Source: Effusibacillus dendaii (lineage in GTDB: Bacteria > Bacillota > Bacilli > Tumebacillales > Effusibacillaceae). Taken from it: a stretch of 64,000 bases of DNA. The DNA is taken from the NCBI RefSeq assembly GCF_015097055.1, contig NZ_AP023366.1:124001-188000 (forward strand), in the 5' to 3' direction. Of the stretch, positions 50,644-58,934 are shown in pieces. Both the position numbers and the translations under genes were made by a program. The notes below the pieces were generated by a model. That model saw nothing but the letters and a program-made list of their open reading frames with translations. It had not been told where the DNA came from and searched no databases. Numbering within the stretch: position 1 is the first letter of the stretch; each line of letters begins with the position of its first letter.

Positions 50644-52851
50644 ATGCAGGAGTTACTCAGGGCATTTCAACATAAGGTCGATCAATCGGTAAGAGAAGTA
50701 GGGGTCTCCAGTCACTGTCCGTTTTGCAGCATGCAGTGTGCGATCGAATTACGGGTGGATCCAACGCTTATGAAAATAACGGGTGTCCAGCCGATCAAGG
50801 AGTTTCCTGTTTCGGCGGGCAAAGCGTGTCCGAAAGGAATCGTGGCGCACGAACATAGCCGCCATTGGGAACGTCTCACCCTGCCGCTGATTCGCAAAAA
50901 CGGCCAGCTTACGATCGCCGCCTGGGAGGAAGCGTTGTCTGAGATCGTTCACCGCTTTCAGTCGATTCAAACCAAGTACGGCTGCGATGCCGTATCCGTG
51001 TTTGGCGGCGGTTCGCTAACCAATGAAAAAGCGTACCTGCTGGGCAAATTTGCCCGAATTGCCTTGCGTACCCGCAACATCGATTATAACGGACGGTACT
51101 GCATGTCATCTGCAGCAACGGCAATGAACAAAACATTCGGTATCGATCGGGGAATGACGATCCCGCTGCATGATATCCCCCTCGCCAAGATGATCCTGAT
51201 TGTCGGTGCAAATGTTGCGGACTGCCAGCCAACCATGCTGCCCTATTTTCGTCAGGCGCAAAAGAACGGGGGCAAAATTGTGGTGGTCGATCCGCGTTAT
51301 ACAAACACAGCTAAAATCGCGGATCTGCATTTGGCTGTCCGTCCCGGCACCGATTCTGCGCTGATGAATGGCATTTTGCATGTGATGATCCAGGAAAACC
51401 GAATTGATCACGGCTTTATTGAAGAACGGACGTCTGGTTTTGAGCGGGTGAAAGAGACGGTTCGTTCTTATTCGCCGGAACGGGTGGCAGACATCACCGG
51501 AATTCCAGCCGAACAGATCGTGCAAATCGCCCGCTGGTATGGGGAAGCGGAAACGGCGATTGTATATACGGCGCGTGGTATCGAGCAGCAGGCGAAAGGG
51601 GTCCAGAATGTAGTAAGCTGCCTGAATCTCGTTTTGGCATCAGGCAAAATCGGCAAACCGGGCTGCGGCTATGGCGCGATAACAGGCCAAGGGAACGGTC
51701 AGGGCGGCCGCGAACATGGGCAAAAATCGGATCAACTGCCTGGCTACCGATCGATCGAGAACCCGGAACACCGCATGTATTTGGCATCCGTTTGGGGCGT
51801 TGACGAACAGGAAATTCCCGGCAAAGGAAAATCGGCATACGAACTGTTTCAAGCGATGGCTGACGGCGAAATCAAAGGGATGTTCATCCTTGCCTCGAAT
51901 CCGCTGACCTCCAGTCCTGATAGCCGTTTCGTCAAAAAGGCGTTGGCCGGACTTGATACGCTGGTTGTTGTGGATCTGTTTCTGACGGAAACGGCGAAAA
52001 TGGCTGACATCGTGCTGCCAGGGTCTGCTTGGACGGAAGATGAAGGAACGATGACCAATTTGGAGGGACGGGTCATTTTACGCCGCGCGTCGCAAAATCC
52101 GCCCGGTCAGGCACGCCTGGATTGGCAGATTTTATGCGAATTGGCAAGGCGACTCGGAAAAAAGAAGCATTTTGCATACGAGACGGCAGAGGACATCTTT
52201 GAAGAGTTGCGACTGGCGTCACAAGGCGGTCGTGCCGATTATTCCGGCATCAGTTACGAAAAGATTGAACGGCAAAAAGGAGTGTTCTGGCCCTGTATAA
52301 GTGATGAAGATCCGGGCACGGAGCGGATGTTTACAGAACGGTTTGCGCATCCGGATGGGAAGGCGGTATTTCATGCGGTCGAATACCAGGATTCGAAAGA
52401 ACAGCCCGATTCCGATTTTCCGTTTTTCCTGACGACCGGTCGGCTGATGCTGCATTATCTGACGGGCGTTCAAACCAGACGCACCGTATCGTTGAACGCA
52501 AAAGCGCCGGAACCGTTTGTAGAAATGCATCCAATCACAGCAAATCAGAAGGGCGTGCAGGACGGGGATTGGGTCGAATTGCGCACCCGGCAGGGAAAGG
52601 CCAGGTTTCGAGTCAAACTGACTCCCCACATTCGGCCTGATACGCTGTTTGTCCCGATCCATTGGGAGTATGATCAGTCGGCCAATTTGTTGACAAGCGC
52701 AGAACTGGACCCGGAGTCGAAGATGCCGGAATTTAAAATCTGCGCGGTCTCGTTTGCAAAAATCAGTTCGGAACCGGAAGACAATGGGGAGAATCATCTG
52801 ACGGAGGGAGAGAAAGAGCATGAACAAACGAAAATTGGTGCTGGTCGGTAA
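50644..52851 (+). CDS. nasC: Assimilatory nitrate reductase catalytic subunit (molybdopterin oxidoreductase)
   Basis: Cytosolic molybdopterin-guanine-dinucleotide enzyme of 735 residues reducing nitrate to nitrite. The N-terminal [4Fe-4S] motif is CPFCSMQC (25-32) with Cys62 in ACPKG. Cofactor-binding blocks include GRYCMSSAA, GANVADCQPT, LASNPLTSSPD and the C-terminal TGRLMLHYLTG. AAGGGGGG before the ATG at 50644; the longer frame from 50506 would run through the leader hairpins. A formate-dehydrogenase-like identity was considered, but adjacency to nitrite reductase genes and TnrA control favour nitrate. Its stop overlaps nasD by 32 bases. Confidence 0.9.
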   Translation: MQELLRAFQHKVDQSVREVGVSSHCPFCSMQCAIELRVDPTLMKITGVQPIKEFPVSAGKACPKGIVAHEHSRHWERLTLPLIRKNGQLTIAAWEEALSEIVHRFQSIQTKYGCDAVSVFGGGSLTNEKAYLLGKFARIALRTRNIDYNGRYCMSSAATAMNKTFGIDRGMTIPLHDIPLAKMILIVGANVADCQPTMLPYFRQAQKNGGKIVVVDPRYTNTAKIADLHLAVRPGTDSALMNGILHVMIQENRIDHGFIEERTSGFERVKETVRSYSPERVADITGIPAEQIVQIARWYGEAETAIVYTARGIEQQAKGVQNVVSCLNLVLASGKIGKPGCGYGAITGQGNGQGGREHGQKSDQLPGYRSIENPEHRMYLASVWGVDEQEIPGKGKSAYELFQAMADGEIKGMFILASNPLTSSPDSRFVKKALAGLDTLVVVDLFLTETAKMADIVLPGSAWTEDEGTMTNLEGRVILRRASQNPPGQARLDWQILCELARRLGKKKHFAYETAEDIFEELRLASQGGRADYSGISYEKIERQKGVFWPCISDEDPGTERMFTERFAHPDGKAVFHAVEYQDSKEQPDSDFPFFLTTGRLMLHYLTGVQTRRTVSLNAKAPEPFVEMHPITANQKGVQDGDWVELRTRQGKARFRVKLTPHIRPDTLFVPIHWEYDQSANLLTSAELDPESKMPEFKICAVSFAKISSEPEDNGENHLTEGEKEHEQTKIGAGR

Positions 52852-55237
52852 CGGCATGGCCGGAGTTCGCTGTATTGAGGAGATTTTGAAACATAATGCG
52901 GACCTTTTTGAAATTACCATTATTGGAAGCGAGCCGCACCCAAACTACAATCGGATTTTGCTGTCGTCCGTGTTGGCGGGGGACGCAGATATTCGCGACA
53001 TTGTGCTCAATGATTACGAATGGTACAAGAAGCATCAAATCGATCTTCACACCGGGCAAACGGTAACCCGAATCGATGTTGAGACAAAGCGGGTTTTCAC
53101 CGACCAGGGACTGGTTGTGCCGTATGATGATCTGATCCTTGCGACCGGTTCCTTGCCGGTCATACTTCCGCTGCCGGGAGCAGACAAACAGGGAGTGATT
53201 TCCTTCCGTGACATCAAAGATTGTGAAGCGATGATCGAGGCCTCCAAACAATACAAAAAGGCAATTGTGATCGGCGGCGGACTGTTAGGTCTTGAAGCGG
53301 CAAGGGGGCTGCTCAACCTGTCGATGGAAGTCAGTGTGGTGCATATTTTTGAAAACCTGATGGAACGGCAATTGGACCCGGTTGCCTCCCAACTGCTTCA
53401 GCAGGAACTTGAAAAACAGGGGATCCGTTTTCTGATGGGAAAACAATCAGAGGCTGTCTTGGGAGAAGAACGGGTAACAGGACTGCGTTTCAAGGACGGA
53501 AGTATGGAATCGGCCGATTTGATCGTAATGGCGGTAGGCATTAAACCGAACGTCGAATTGGCCAGACAAAGCGGCATCGAAGTGAATCGGGGCGTTATGG
53601 TAAATGATTGGATGGAAACAAGTCTGCCTGACGTGTATGCGGTTGGGGAATGCGCCGAACACCGTACGGGCGTGTATGGTCTGGTGGCCCCTCTCTACGA
53701 GCAGGGGATGGTGCTTGCGAAACGGTTGTGCCGCATAGACACACCACCTTATGAAGGTTCCGTCGTATATACGAAACTAAAGGTTTCCGGAGTAGACGTA
53801 TTTTCGGCGGGCGAGTTTATGGACGGTGCAGAAACGCGGGCGATCCGCGTGCATGATGAATTTTCCGGAGTCTACAAGAAAATCATGGTTCGCGACAATA
53901 AAATCATAGGTGCCGTTTTATTTGGTGACACAAGCGACAGCAACCGGATATTGCAAATGATGCGTTCCGGCAGCAGCATCCAGGATCTGAAGCGGGTGTC
54001 GATTTTGGAAAACCGGTCGGCAGAAGCAAATTCCGGCAACGATCTGGTGGCCGCGCTTTCGGATGATGAAATTATCTGCGGCTGTAATGGTGTTTCGAAA
54101 GGGACGATTGTGCAGGCGATACGGGAAAAAGGGCTCTGTTCCGTTGAGGAGGTCAAACAGTGCACAAGCGCTTCCCGTTCCTGTGGCGGCTGCAAGCCAT
54201 TGGTAGCCAATTTGCTGGAATCGGTACTGGGCGATTCAGTCGTTGTCTCCCGGAAAGAACCGATCTGCGGCTGCACAACGCTCAGCCGTGAGGAACTGGT
54301 GGCGGAAATCAAGGAAAAACAACTGACCACTGTGAAGGAAGTCATGTTTGTACTCGGCTGGAAGGAAACGGAAGGCTGCTCGAAATGTCGTCCGGCGGTG
54401 AACTATTATCTCAACATGATATGGCCGGAAGAACATGAAGACGAGCGGGAATCGCGTTTTGTCAACGAACGGATGCACGCCAACATCCAGAAAGACGGCA
54501 CCTACTCGGTGGTGCCCCGCATGTACGGAGGCGTAACATCCCCTGCCGAATTGAAGCGGATTGCGGCAGTGGCGGAAAAATACAACGTTCCGATGGTGAA
54601 AGTAACGGGCGGCCAGCGGCTTGATCTGCTTGGCGTGAAAAAGGAAGACCTGCCTAAAATCTGGGCAGAACTGGATATGCCATCCGGATTTGCCTACGGC
54701 AAAGCAATCCGCACCGTCAAAACATGCGTGGGAAGCGACTTTTGCCGGTTTGGCACGCAGAATTCAATCCGAATGGGAATCGACATCGAGAAGAAATTTG
54801 AACGGCTGAACACCCCGGCCAAAGTGAAAATGGCAGTATCCGGTTGTCCGCGCAACTGTGCGGAATCAAGCATCAAGGATATCGGCGTGGTCGGGATCGA
54901 CGGCGGCTGGGAAATCTATGTCGGCGGCAACGGCGGTGTGCATTTGCGAGGCGCAGAACTGCTTTGCAAGGTGAAAACAGAGCAGGAGGTGCTCGAGTGG
55001 ACAGGAGCGTTCCTGCAGTATTATCGGGAGAATGCCAATTACGGCGAGCGAACCTCCCAATGGATGGAACGGGTCGGACTGACCGCTGTTCAGGCAGTGT
55101 TGCAGGATTCTGAAATGCGCCGCCAGCTGAATGAACGGGTTGACAAAGCGCTGTCCGTGCTGAGAGATCCCTGGCAACAGATCATGGAAGATAAACAGGC
55201 AAGCCGAATGTATGAAGAACTGCCTGTTTTGACTTAA
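52820..55237 (+). CDS. nasD: Assimilatory nitrite reductase [NAD(P)H] large subunit
   Basis: Siroheme nitrite reductase of 805 residues reducing nitrite to ammonium. Order of domains: FAD/NAD(P)H disulfide-reductase module (1-400; GNGMAGVRCIEEI, IGGGLLGLEAA), two BFD-like [2Fe-2S] segments (CGCNGVSKG..CGGCKP; CGCTTLSRE..CSKCRP), and the sulfite/nitrite reductase half-domains with siroheme/[4Fe-4S] cysteines CVGSDFC and GCPRNCAES. ATG after GGGAGAG, inside the nasC end. Full length for NasD/NirB. Confidence 0.96.
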   Translation: MNKRKLVLVGNGMAGVRCIEEILKHNADLFEITIIGSEPHPNYNRILLSSVLAGDADIRDIVLNDYEWYKKHQIDLHTGQTVTRIDVETKRVFTDQGLVVPYDDLILATGSLPVILPLPGADKQGVISFRDIKDCEAMIEASKQYKKAIVIGGGLLGLEAARGLLNLSMEVSVVHIFENLMERQLDPVASQLLQQELEKQGIRFLMGKQSEAVLGEERVTGLRFKDGSMESADLIVMAVGIKPNVELARQSGIEVNRGVMVNDWMETSLPDVYAVGECAEHRTGVYGLVAPLYEQGMVLAKRLCRIDTPPYEGSVVYTKLKVSGVDVFSAGEFMDGAETRAIRVHDEFSGVYKKIMVRDNKIIGAVLFGDTSDSNRILQMMRSGSSIQDLKRVSILENRSAEANSGNDLVAALSDDEIICGCNGVSKGTIVQAIREKGLCSVEEVKQCTSASRSCGGCKPLVANLLESVLGDSVVVSRKEPICGCTTLSREELVAEIKEKQLTTVKEVMFVLGWKETEGCSKCRPAVNYYLNMIWPEEHEDERESRFVNERMHANIQKDGTYSVVPRMYGGVTSPAELKRIAAVAEKYNVPMVKVTGGQRLDLLGVKKEDLPKIWAELDMPSGFAYGKAIRTVKTCVGSDFCRFGTQNSIRMGIDIEKKFERLNTPAKVKMAVSGCPRNCAESSIKDIGVVGIDGGWEIYVGGNGGVHLRGAELLCKVKTEQEVLEWTGAFLQYYRENANYGERTSQWMERVGLTAVQAVLQDSEMRRQLNERVDKALSVLRDPWQQIMEDKQASRMYEELPVLT

Positions 55238-55296
55238 CCCGTTTTGTCTTAAGACGGAGAAAGACGCACTATGAGAACCGGAACGGAGGGATCCGC

Positions 55297-55617
55297 ATGA
55301 ACAGTATGCAAAAAACGATGGTGGAAATCGGAAATATCCATGACCTGCCTTTGCAGACGGGGCGAGTAGTCAAAGTCAACGGAAGAGAGATTGCTGTTTT
55401 TCGCATATCCAGCGGAGATGTGCGGGCGGTGGAAAATCGCTGTCCGCATAAAAACGGCCCGTTGGCAGAGGGAATTGTGGCAGGTGAGTATGTGTTCTGC
55501 CCTTTGCATGATCGGAAAATCAATTTGAACGATGGCAACGTGCAGGCTCCTGATAGCGGATGCGTCACAACGTACCGGGTAGACGTAACGGATGAGAAGG
55601 TGTATATCAGTATATAG
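55297..55617 (+). CDS. nirD: Nitrite reductase small subunit, Rieske-type
   Basis: Small subunit of 106 residues with a Rieske fold. The cluster ligands are present: Cys49-His51 (CPHKNG) and Cys68-His71 (CPLHDRK), so unlike some NirD proteins it should bind a [2Fe-2S] cluster (NasE-like). GGAGGG before the ATG. It follows nasD after 59 bases and is 28 bases from the TrpD-like gene. Confidence 0.93.
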   Translation: MNSMQKTMVEIGNIHDLPLQTGRVVKVNGREIAVFRISSGDVRAVENRCPHKNGPLAEGIVAGEYVFCPLHDRKINLNDGNVQAPDSGCVTTYRVDVTDEKVYISI

Positions 55618-55645
55618 AGTGATTTTGGATCAAGGAGCGAATACG

Positions 55646-56653
55646 ATGCAGCAGTTCATCCGGGAAGTGGGACGCGGCAAAAAAGGAGCGCAAGACCTCT
55701 CATACGAGCAGGCGAGACAGGCGGCGCAATTGATTTTTGACGGGGAGGCATCTGATGCGCAGATCGGCGCCTTTCTGATTGCGGAACGTGTAAAAAGTGA
55801 AACAACCGAGGAGCATCTCGCGTTTGTCGAGGAGGCCAGACAGCGCACAAACAAAATTTTGCACCGGAAATCGGGAGTCTTGGATTGCGCGGGCGCTTAT
55901 GATGGAAGAGGCAAGTCATTTGCGGCCACGATTCCGGTTGCGGCCGTACTGGCTGCTGCGGGGCAGCCGGTGGTGCTGCACGGCAGCCACTCGCTGCCGC
56001 CCAAATATGGGGTCAGTTTGTTGGAAATCTTACAGGAACTGCATGTTTCGGTTGAACGGGAACCGGCACGTTTGGCCGAGGTGTTGGAGCAGCACGGACT
56101 GATTTTTGCGGAAACCGAATTGCTTTGTGAGCCGCTTCGGGCGCTTCGCCAGATCCGTAAAGATCTGGGGGTTCGTACGTTGTTGAACTATACAGAGAAA
56201 TTCCTGAATGTGGCAGACGCGGACTATCTGGTTGCCGGTGTTTTCCATACGAGCGCGTTGGATAAAGCGGCCGAATTGACTTTGCGGCTCGGCTACCGAA
56301 AAGCAATGATCGTGCAGGGAATTGACGGCTCCGAAGACATTCCGACCAACCGCCCGTCCGCCTTCTTGATCATCGAGAATGGAAAATCGGAAAAACAGCT
56401 GATTGATCCCAAACAATATGGAGTTGACGAACCGTATGAAGTAGCCAGGTTAACAGCGACCGAACAGGCGCAGCTGATTACCTCCGTTCTGCAGGGGGAA
56501 GCCTCGTTTCGTAATATGGTTCTATTGAACAGCGGGCTCCGATTGTGGTTTACGGGTCAATCCGAATCAATGGAAGCGGGGATTGAACAAGCCAAACAAT
56601 TGTTGGATACGGGGAAAGCATGGGAACAGTTCCAGCAATGGAGGTCTTTCTAG
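55646..56653 (+). CDS. Anthranilate phosphoribosyltransferase-like protein (TrpD2/YbiB type)
   Basis: 335-residue protein of the nucleoside phosphorylase/TrpD fold. The N-terminal helical domain (LSYEQARQAAQLIFDGEASDAQIGAFLIAERVK cut across residues 18-50) is typical. The canonical TrpD glycine loop GTGGD is replaced by DCAGAYDGRGKSF, so PRPP binding may be altered, and no trp genes are nearby. Such TrpD2 proteins bind nucleic acid in E. coli YbiB. AAGGAG before the ATG at 55646. Its place in a nitrate-assimilation operon is recurrent in Gram-positives but unexplained. Confidence 0.8.
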   Translation: MQQFIREVGRGKKGAQDLSYEQARQAAQLIFDGEASDAQIGAFLIAERVKSETTEEHLAFVEEARQRTNKILHRKSGVLDCAGAYDGRGKSFAATIPVAAVLAAAGQPVVLHGSHSLPPKYGVSLLEILQELHVSVEREPARLAEVLEQHGLIFAETELLCEPLRALRQIRKDLGVRTLLNYTEKFLNVADADYLVAGVFHTSALDKAAELTLRLGYRKAMIVQGIDGSEDIPTNRPSAFLIIENGKSEKQLIDPKQYGVDEPYEVARLTATEQAQLITSVLQGEASFRNMVLLNSGLRLWFTGQSESMEAGIEQAKQLLDTGKAWEQFQQWRSF

Positions 56654-56656
56654 AAC

Positions 56657-56692
56657 CCGGCGGATGAACTGAGTCACTTGCCGGATCTTTTC
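56657..56692 (+). terminator. Weak terminator after the TrpD-like gene
   Basis: CCGGC (56657-56661) pairs with GCCGG (56680-56684), followed by ATCTTTTCG. Confidence 0.45.
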
Positions 56693-56747
56693 GTTTACTG
56701 TACGGACGAGGTGCCGATCCCAATGGAATAAAGGGGGAGAGGAAAAT

Positions 56748-57155
56748 ATGGTGGATCCGGTGCCGCGCGATATGGCTGTGCTGACGATTGGAATCGTGAA
56801 ACAATTGACCGGTTTTTCGTTGAGACAAATCCGGTATTACGAAGATTTAGACTTGATTGCTCCTTATCGGACACAAGGGGATCAGCGGCTCTATTCGATC
56901 AATGATGTAGCGAGACTGTTGCATATCAAGGATTTGGTAGATCAAGAGTATCCTATGTGGCAGATCAAACAGGTGTTGAAGCCGCCTTCTATGCCGGAAG
57001 AACCCAAAATCCGTCCGACGCCGTCCGAGCAGGAATTGGACGATGGACAGCTTTTGCGTGACATTCGCGGCAGCCTGCAAACCAGGAGGAACCCTACGTC
57101 TCCCAGCATGATTGAAGGACAGCTGTCACAGTTTTTTCGGCAAAAAAGACGATAA
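56748..57155 (+). CDS. TnrA/GlnR-type MerR-family nitrogen regulator
   Basis: 135-residue MerR-type winged helix (IGIVKQLTGFSLRQIRYYEDLDLI at about 14-37, RLYSINDVARLLHI). It has a poorly conserved linker and a C terminus SMIEGQLSQFFRQKRR, matching the glutamine-synthetase-binding tail of TnrA/GlnR. No glnA follows, so TnrA-like activation is more likely than glnRA-type repression. GGGGGAGAGG before the ATG. Perfect TGTNA-N7-TNACA boxes at 50414 and 57451 are its probable targets. Confidence 0.88.
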   Translation: MVDPVPRDMAVLTIGIVKQLTGFSLRQIRYYEDLDLIAPYRTQGDQRLYSINDVARLLHIKDLVDQEYPMWQIKQVLKPPSMPEEPKIRPTPSEQELDDGQLLRDIRGSLQTRRNPTSPSMIEGQLSQFFRQKRR

Positions 57156-57185
57156 AAACGGCCAGGTGAATACGCTTGGCAAACA

Positions 57186-57226
57186 AAAAACCGGGAAGCG
57201 GACTAACGTCTGCTGTCCCGGTTTTG
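57186..57226. terminator. Bidirectional terminator
   Basis: AAACCGGGA (57188-57196) pairs with TCCCGGTTT (57216-57224), with A and T runs on the two sides, serving the regulator gene and the facing 47-residue gene. Confidence 0.85.
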
Positions 57227-57229
57227 CAT

Positions 57230-57373
57230 TTACCTCCGCAAATATTTCATCCTCCAGTCTTCGTAGGGGTCGGGAGACGGCGACCAGTCGCGGCGCAAAT
57301 CATTTTCCATCACGGCCACCATTCGTGTGAGCCCTTCTGTAAATTGAGCAATTAAACCTTTCATGATTCGCAT
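57230..57373 (-). CDS. 47-residue small protein under a TnrA/GlnR box
   Basis: ATG on the minus strand at 57373, eight bases after AAGGAGGCGG, opens 47 codons to TAA at 57230. The product starts MRIMKGLIAQFTEGLTRMV (amphipathic helix), then an acidic/aromatic middle (DLRRDWSPSPDPYEDW) and a basic end (MKYLRR). No cysteine or membrane segment. A -10 (TAAAAT read on the minus strand, 57419-57414) lies upstream, and the TnrA box centre is about 52 bases from the inferred transcription start. No family recognised. The strong ribosome site, terminator and box argue that it is a real nitrogen-regulated gene. Confidence 0.65.
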   Translation of the reverse strand: MRIMKGLIAQFTEGLTRMVAVMENDLRRDWSPSPDPYEDWRMKYLRR

Positions 57374-57450
57374 AGTGTTCCGCCTCCTTGAAAAATTTCA
57401 ATTTGATACCCCTATTTTACGAGGCAACAGGATGCGCAAGTAATTCTAAA

Positions 57451-57467
57451 TGTCATCATTTATGACA
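57451..57467. promoter_or_regulatory. TnrA/GlnR box
   Basis: TGTCATCATTTATGACA fits TGTNA-N7-TNACA perfectly and is palindromic. It lies 78 bases upstream of the 47-residue gene on the minus strand and about 125 bases upstream of the guanidine riboswitch transcript on the plus strand. Confidence 0.8.
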
Positions 57468-57548
57468 TTGACTCCCTATGGAAAATATAACTAAAGAAAA
57501 AAATGAAAAACAAATCGGTTTTTATGTAATGTTTCCTAACACAAATGA

Positions 57549-57578
57549 TTGATGAGCCTGTTTCTGAGTTGGTAAGAT
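57549..57578 (+). promoter_or_regulatory. Candidate promoter of the guanidine operon
   Basis: TTGATG (57549-57554), 18-base spacer, TAAGAT (57573-57578), about 30 bases before the riboswitch. Confidence 0.4.
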
Positions 57579-57606
57579 ACAGACAGAACAAATAAATACA
57601 AAGTGT

Positions 57607-57787
57607 TTTCTAGGGTTCCGCTCAACCGGCCCGACTTTAAGCAATCTTCCACCCCCTTATTTAGCTGAAGTCGCCGGTTGAGGTCAGGTCCGAGAGAAGA
57701 CAGCTTTTGCGCCGAAGCAAAAGTGACACGGAGGGAAAAAAGCCCGGGAGAGTCAAGCGAGGTGATAGGCGAGATTCTCCCTTTTTT
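57607..57787 (+). promoter_or_regulatory. Guanidine-I (ykkC) riboswitch with terminator expression platform
   Basis: Conserved ykkC segments occur in order: CTAGGGTTCCG (57610-57620), a long helix whose arms are CTCAACCGG..GACTT and AAGTC..CCGGTTGAG, GGTCCGAGAGA (about 57687), and ACACGGAGGGA..AAAAGCCCGGGAGA (57726-57751). The terminator is GGGAGA (57746-57751) with TCTCCC (57776-57781) and TTTTTT. Its 5' arm is part of the conserved 3' riboswitch sequence, so guanidine binding should prevent termination and switch the operon on. Confidence 0.92.
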
Positions 57788-57824
57788 ATTTCCAAAAAAC
57801 AACTGGAGGCAGGAGGGGGTTTTA

Positions 57825-58865
57825 TTGAAAATGAAAAGCAATTCAATGAAAAAATGGTTTGCGTGCCTGATAAGTTTGTTTTTGGTTGCGGGAGCCGTGG
57901 TCGGTTGCTCATCCGGTTCGCAATCGTCGTCCAGTCCGCAAAACACAGGCAGCCAGGAAAAAATTAAAATCGGCTTAAGTCCTTGGCCGGGCTGGTTTGT
58001 TTGGTATCTGGTGAAGGAAAAAGGGTTCTTTGAAAAACATGGTGTGAACGCCGATTTGGTTTGGTTCCCTGTCTACAGCGATTCGTTGACCGCATTAAAC
58101 ACAGGGAAAATCGATGCGAACAGCCAGACCTTGATTGATACGTTGACTCCTGTCTCAAAAGGAATTCCGCTCAAGGCGGTTCTCGTCAATGACAATTCAA
58201 ACGGTGGTGACGGGGTGGTCGTGAAACCCGATATTACCTCTCTACAGCAGTTAAAAGGCAAGAAGATTGCAACGGAATTGGGTACGGTCGACCATTTTCT
58301 GATGCTGACCGGTTTGGATAAAGCGGGATTGAAAGAGTCGGATGTACAGTATACGAACATGACGGTAAACGACGCGGGGCCGGCGTTTATTTCAGGCAAT
58401 CTGGATGCGGCGGTTCTCTGGGAGCCGTTTTTAAGCAAGGCGGTGCAGGAGGGAAAAGGCAAGCTGTTGTTCTCGTCGGCTGACACGCCCGGGCTGATTC
58501 CGGATCTCCTGGTTTTCCGGGAAGAAGTGGCGAAAAACAAGCCGGAAGAAGTGCAAAAAGTTATTGCCGCCTGGTTTGATGCGCTCGAGTATTGGAAAGA
58601 GCACCCGGATGAATCGATGGCCATCATGGCGAAAGCGGCTGAAACCCCTGTTGATGAATATAAGAAGTCGGTCGAGGGAGTCAAGATTTTCTCGCTCGAG
58701 GATAATCGGAATGCTTTTAAAGAGGCGGACAATATGACATCGCTGCTATTTACGGGCAAGAAAACAGGCGAATTTTTGAAACGGGTTGGTTTTATCGACA
58801 ATATTCCTGACGTCAGCAAAATTATAGACGGTCAGTTTATCCAAAAGGCGTCAGCCAATAAGTGA
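57825..58865 (+). CDS. ABC transporter substrate-binding lipoprotein (SsuA/NMT1-like), probable guanidine importer
   Basis: Extracellular lipoprotein of about 346 residues. The signal peptide ends in lipobox AVVGC, followed by a Ser/Gln linker. The mature domain (KIGLSPWPGWFVWYLVKEKGFFEKHG) is the NMT1/THI5-like periplasmic-binding fold used for sulfonates, nitrate and related small ions. The aromatic-rich first strand (WPGWFVWY) suggests a cation-pi pocket suited to guanidinium; this is inference. GGAGGGGG fits the TTG at 57825; the ATGs at 57831 and 57846 are alternatives. Directly controlled by the riboswitch. Confidence 0.85.
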   Translation: MKMKSNSMKKWFACLISLFLVAGAVVGCSSGSQSSSSPQNTGSQEKIKIGLSPWPGWFVWYLVKEKGFFEKHGVNADLVWFPVYSDSLTALNTGKIDANSQTLIDTLTPVSKGIPLKAVLVNDNSNGGDGVVVKPDITSLQQLKGKKIATELGTVDHFLMLTGLDKAGLKESDVQYTNMTVNDAGPAFISGNLDAAVLWEPFLSKAVQEGKGKLLFSSADTPGLIPDLLVFREEVAKNKPEEVQKVIAAWFDALEYWKEHPDESMAIMAKAAETPVDEYKKSVEGVKIFSLEDNRNAFKEADNMTSLLFTGKKTGEFLKRVGFIDNIPDVSKIIDGQFIQKASANK

Positions 58866-58934
58866 TGAGATAACGGCGCATCTGCAAGCGGGATGGAAGT
58901 ATATAGGTCTTTCAACGGCAGGGGGGGGTGAGCA

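Noticed and set aside
50644-52851. Formate dehydrogenase alpha subunit
   Set aside because: The fold is shared, but the following nitrite reductase genes and the TnrA box indicate nitrate reductase; no Sec/TGA codon occurs at the FdhF active-site position.
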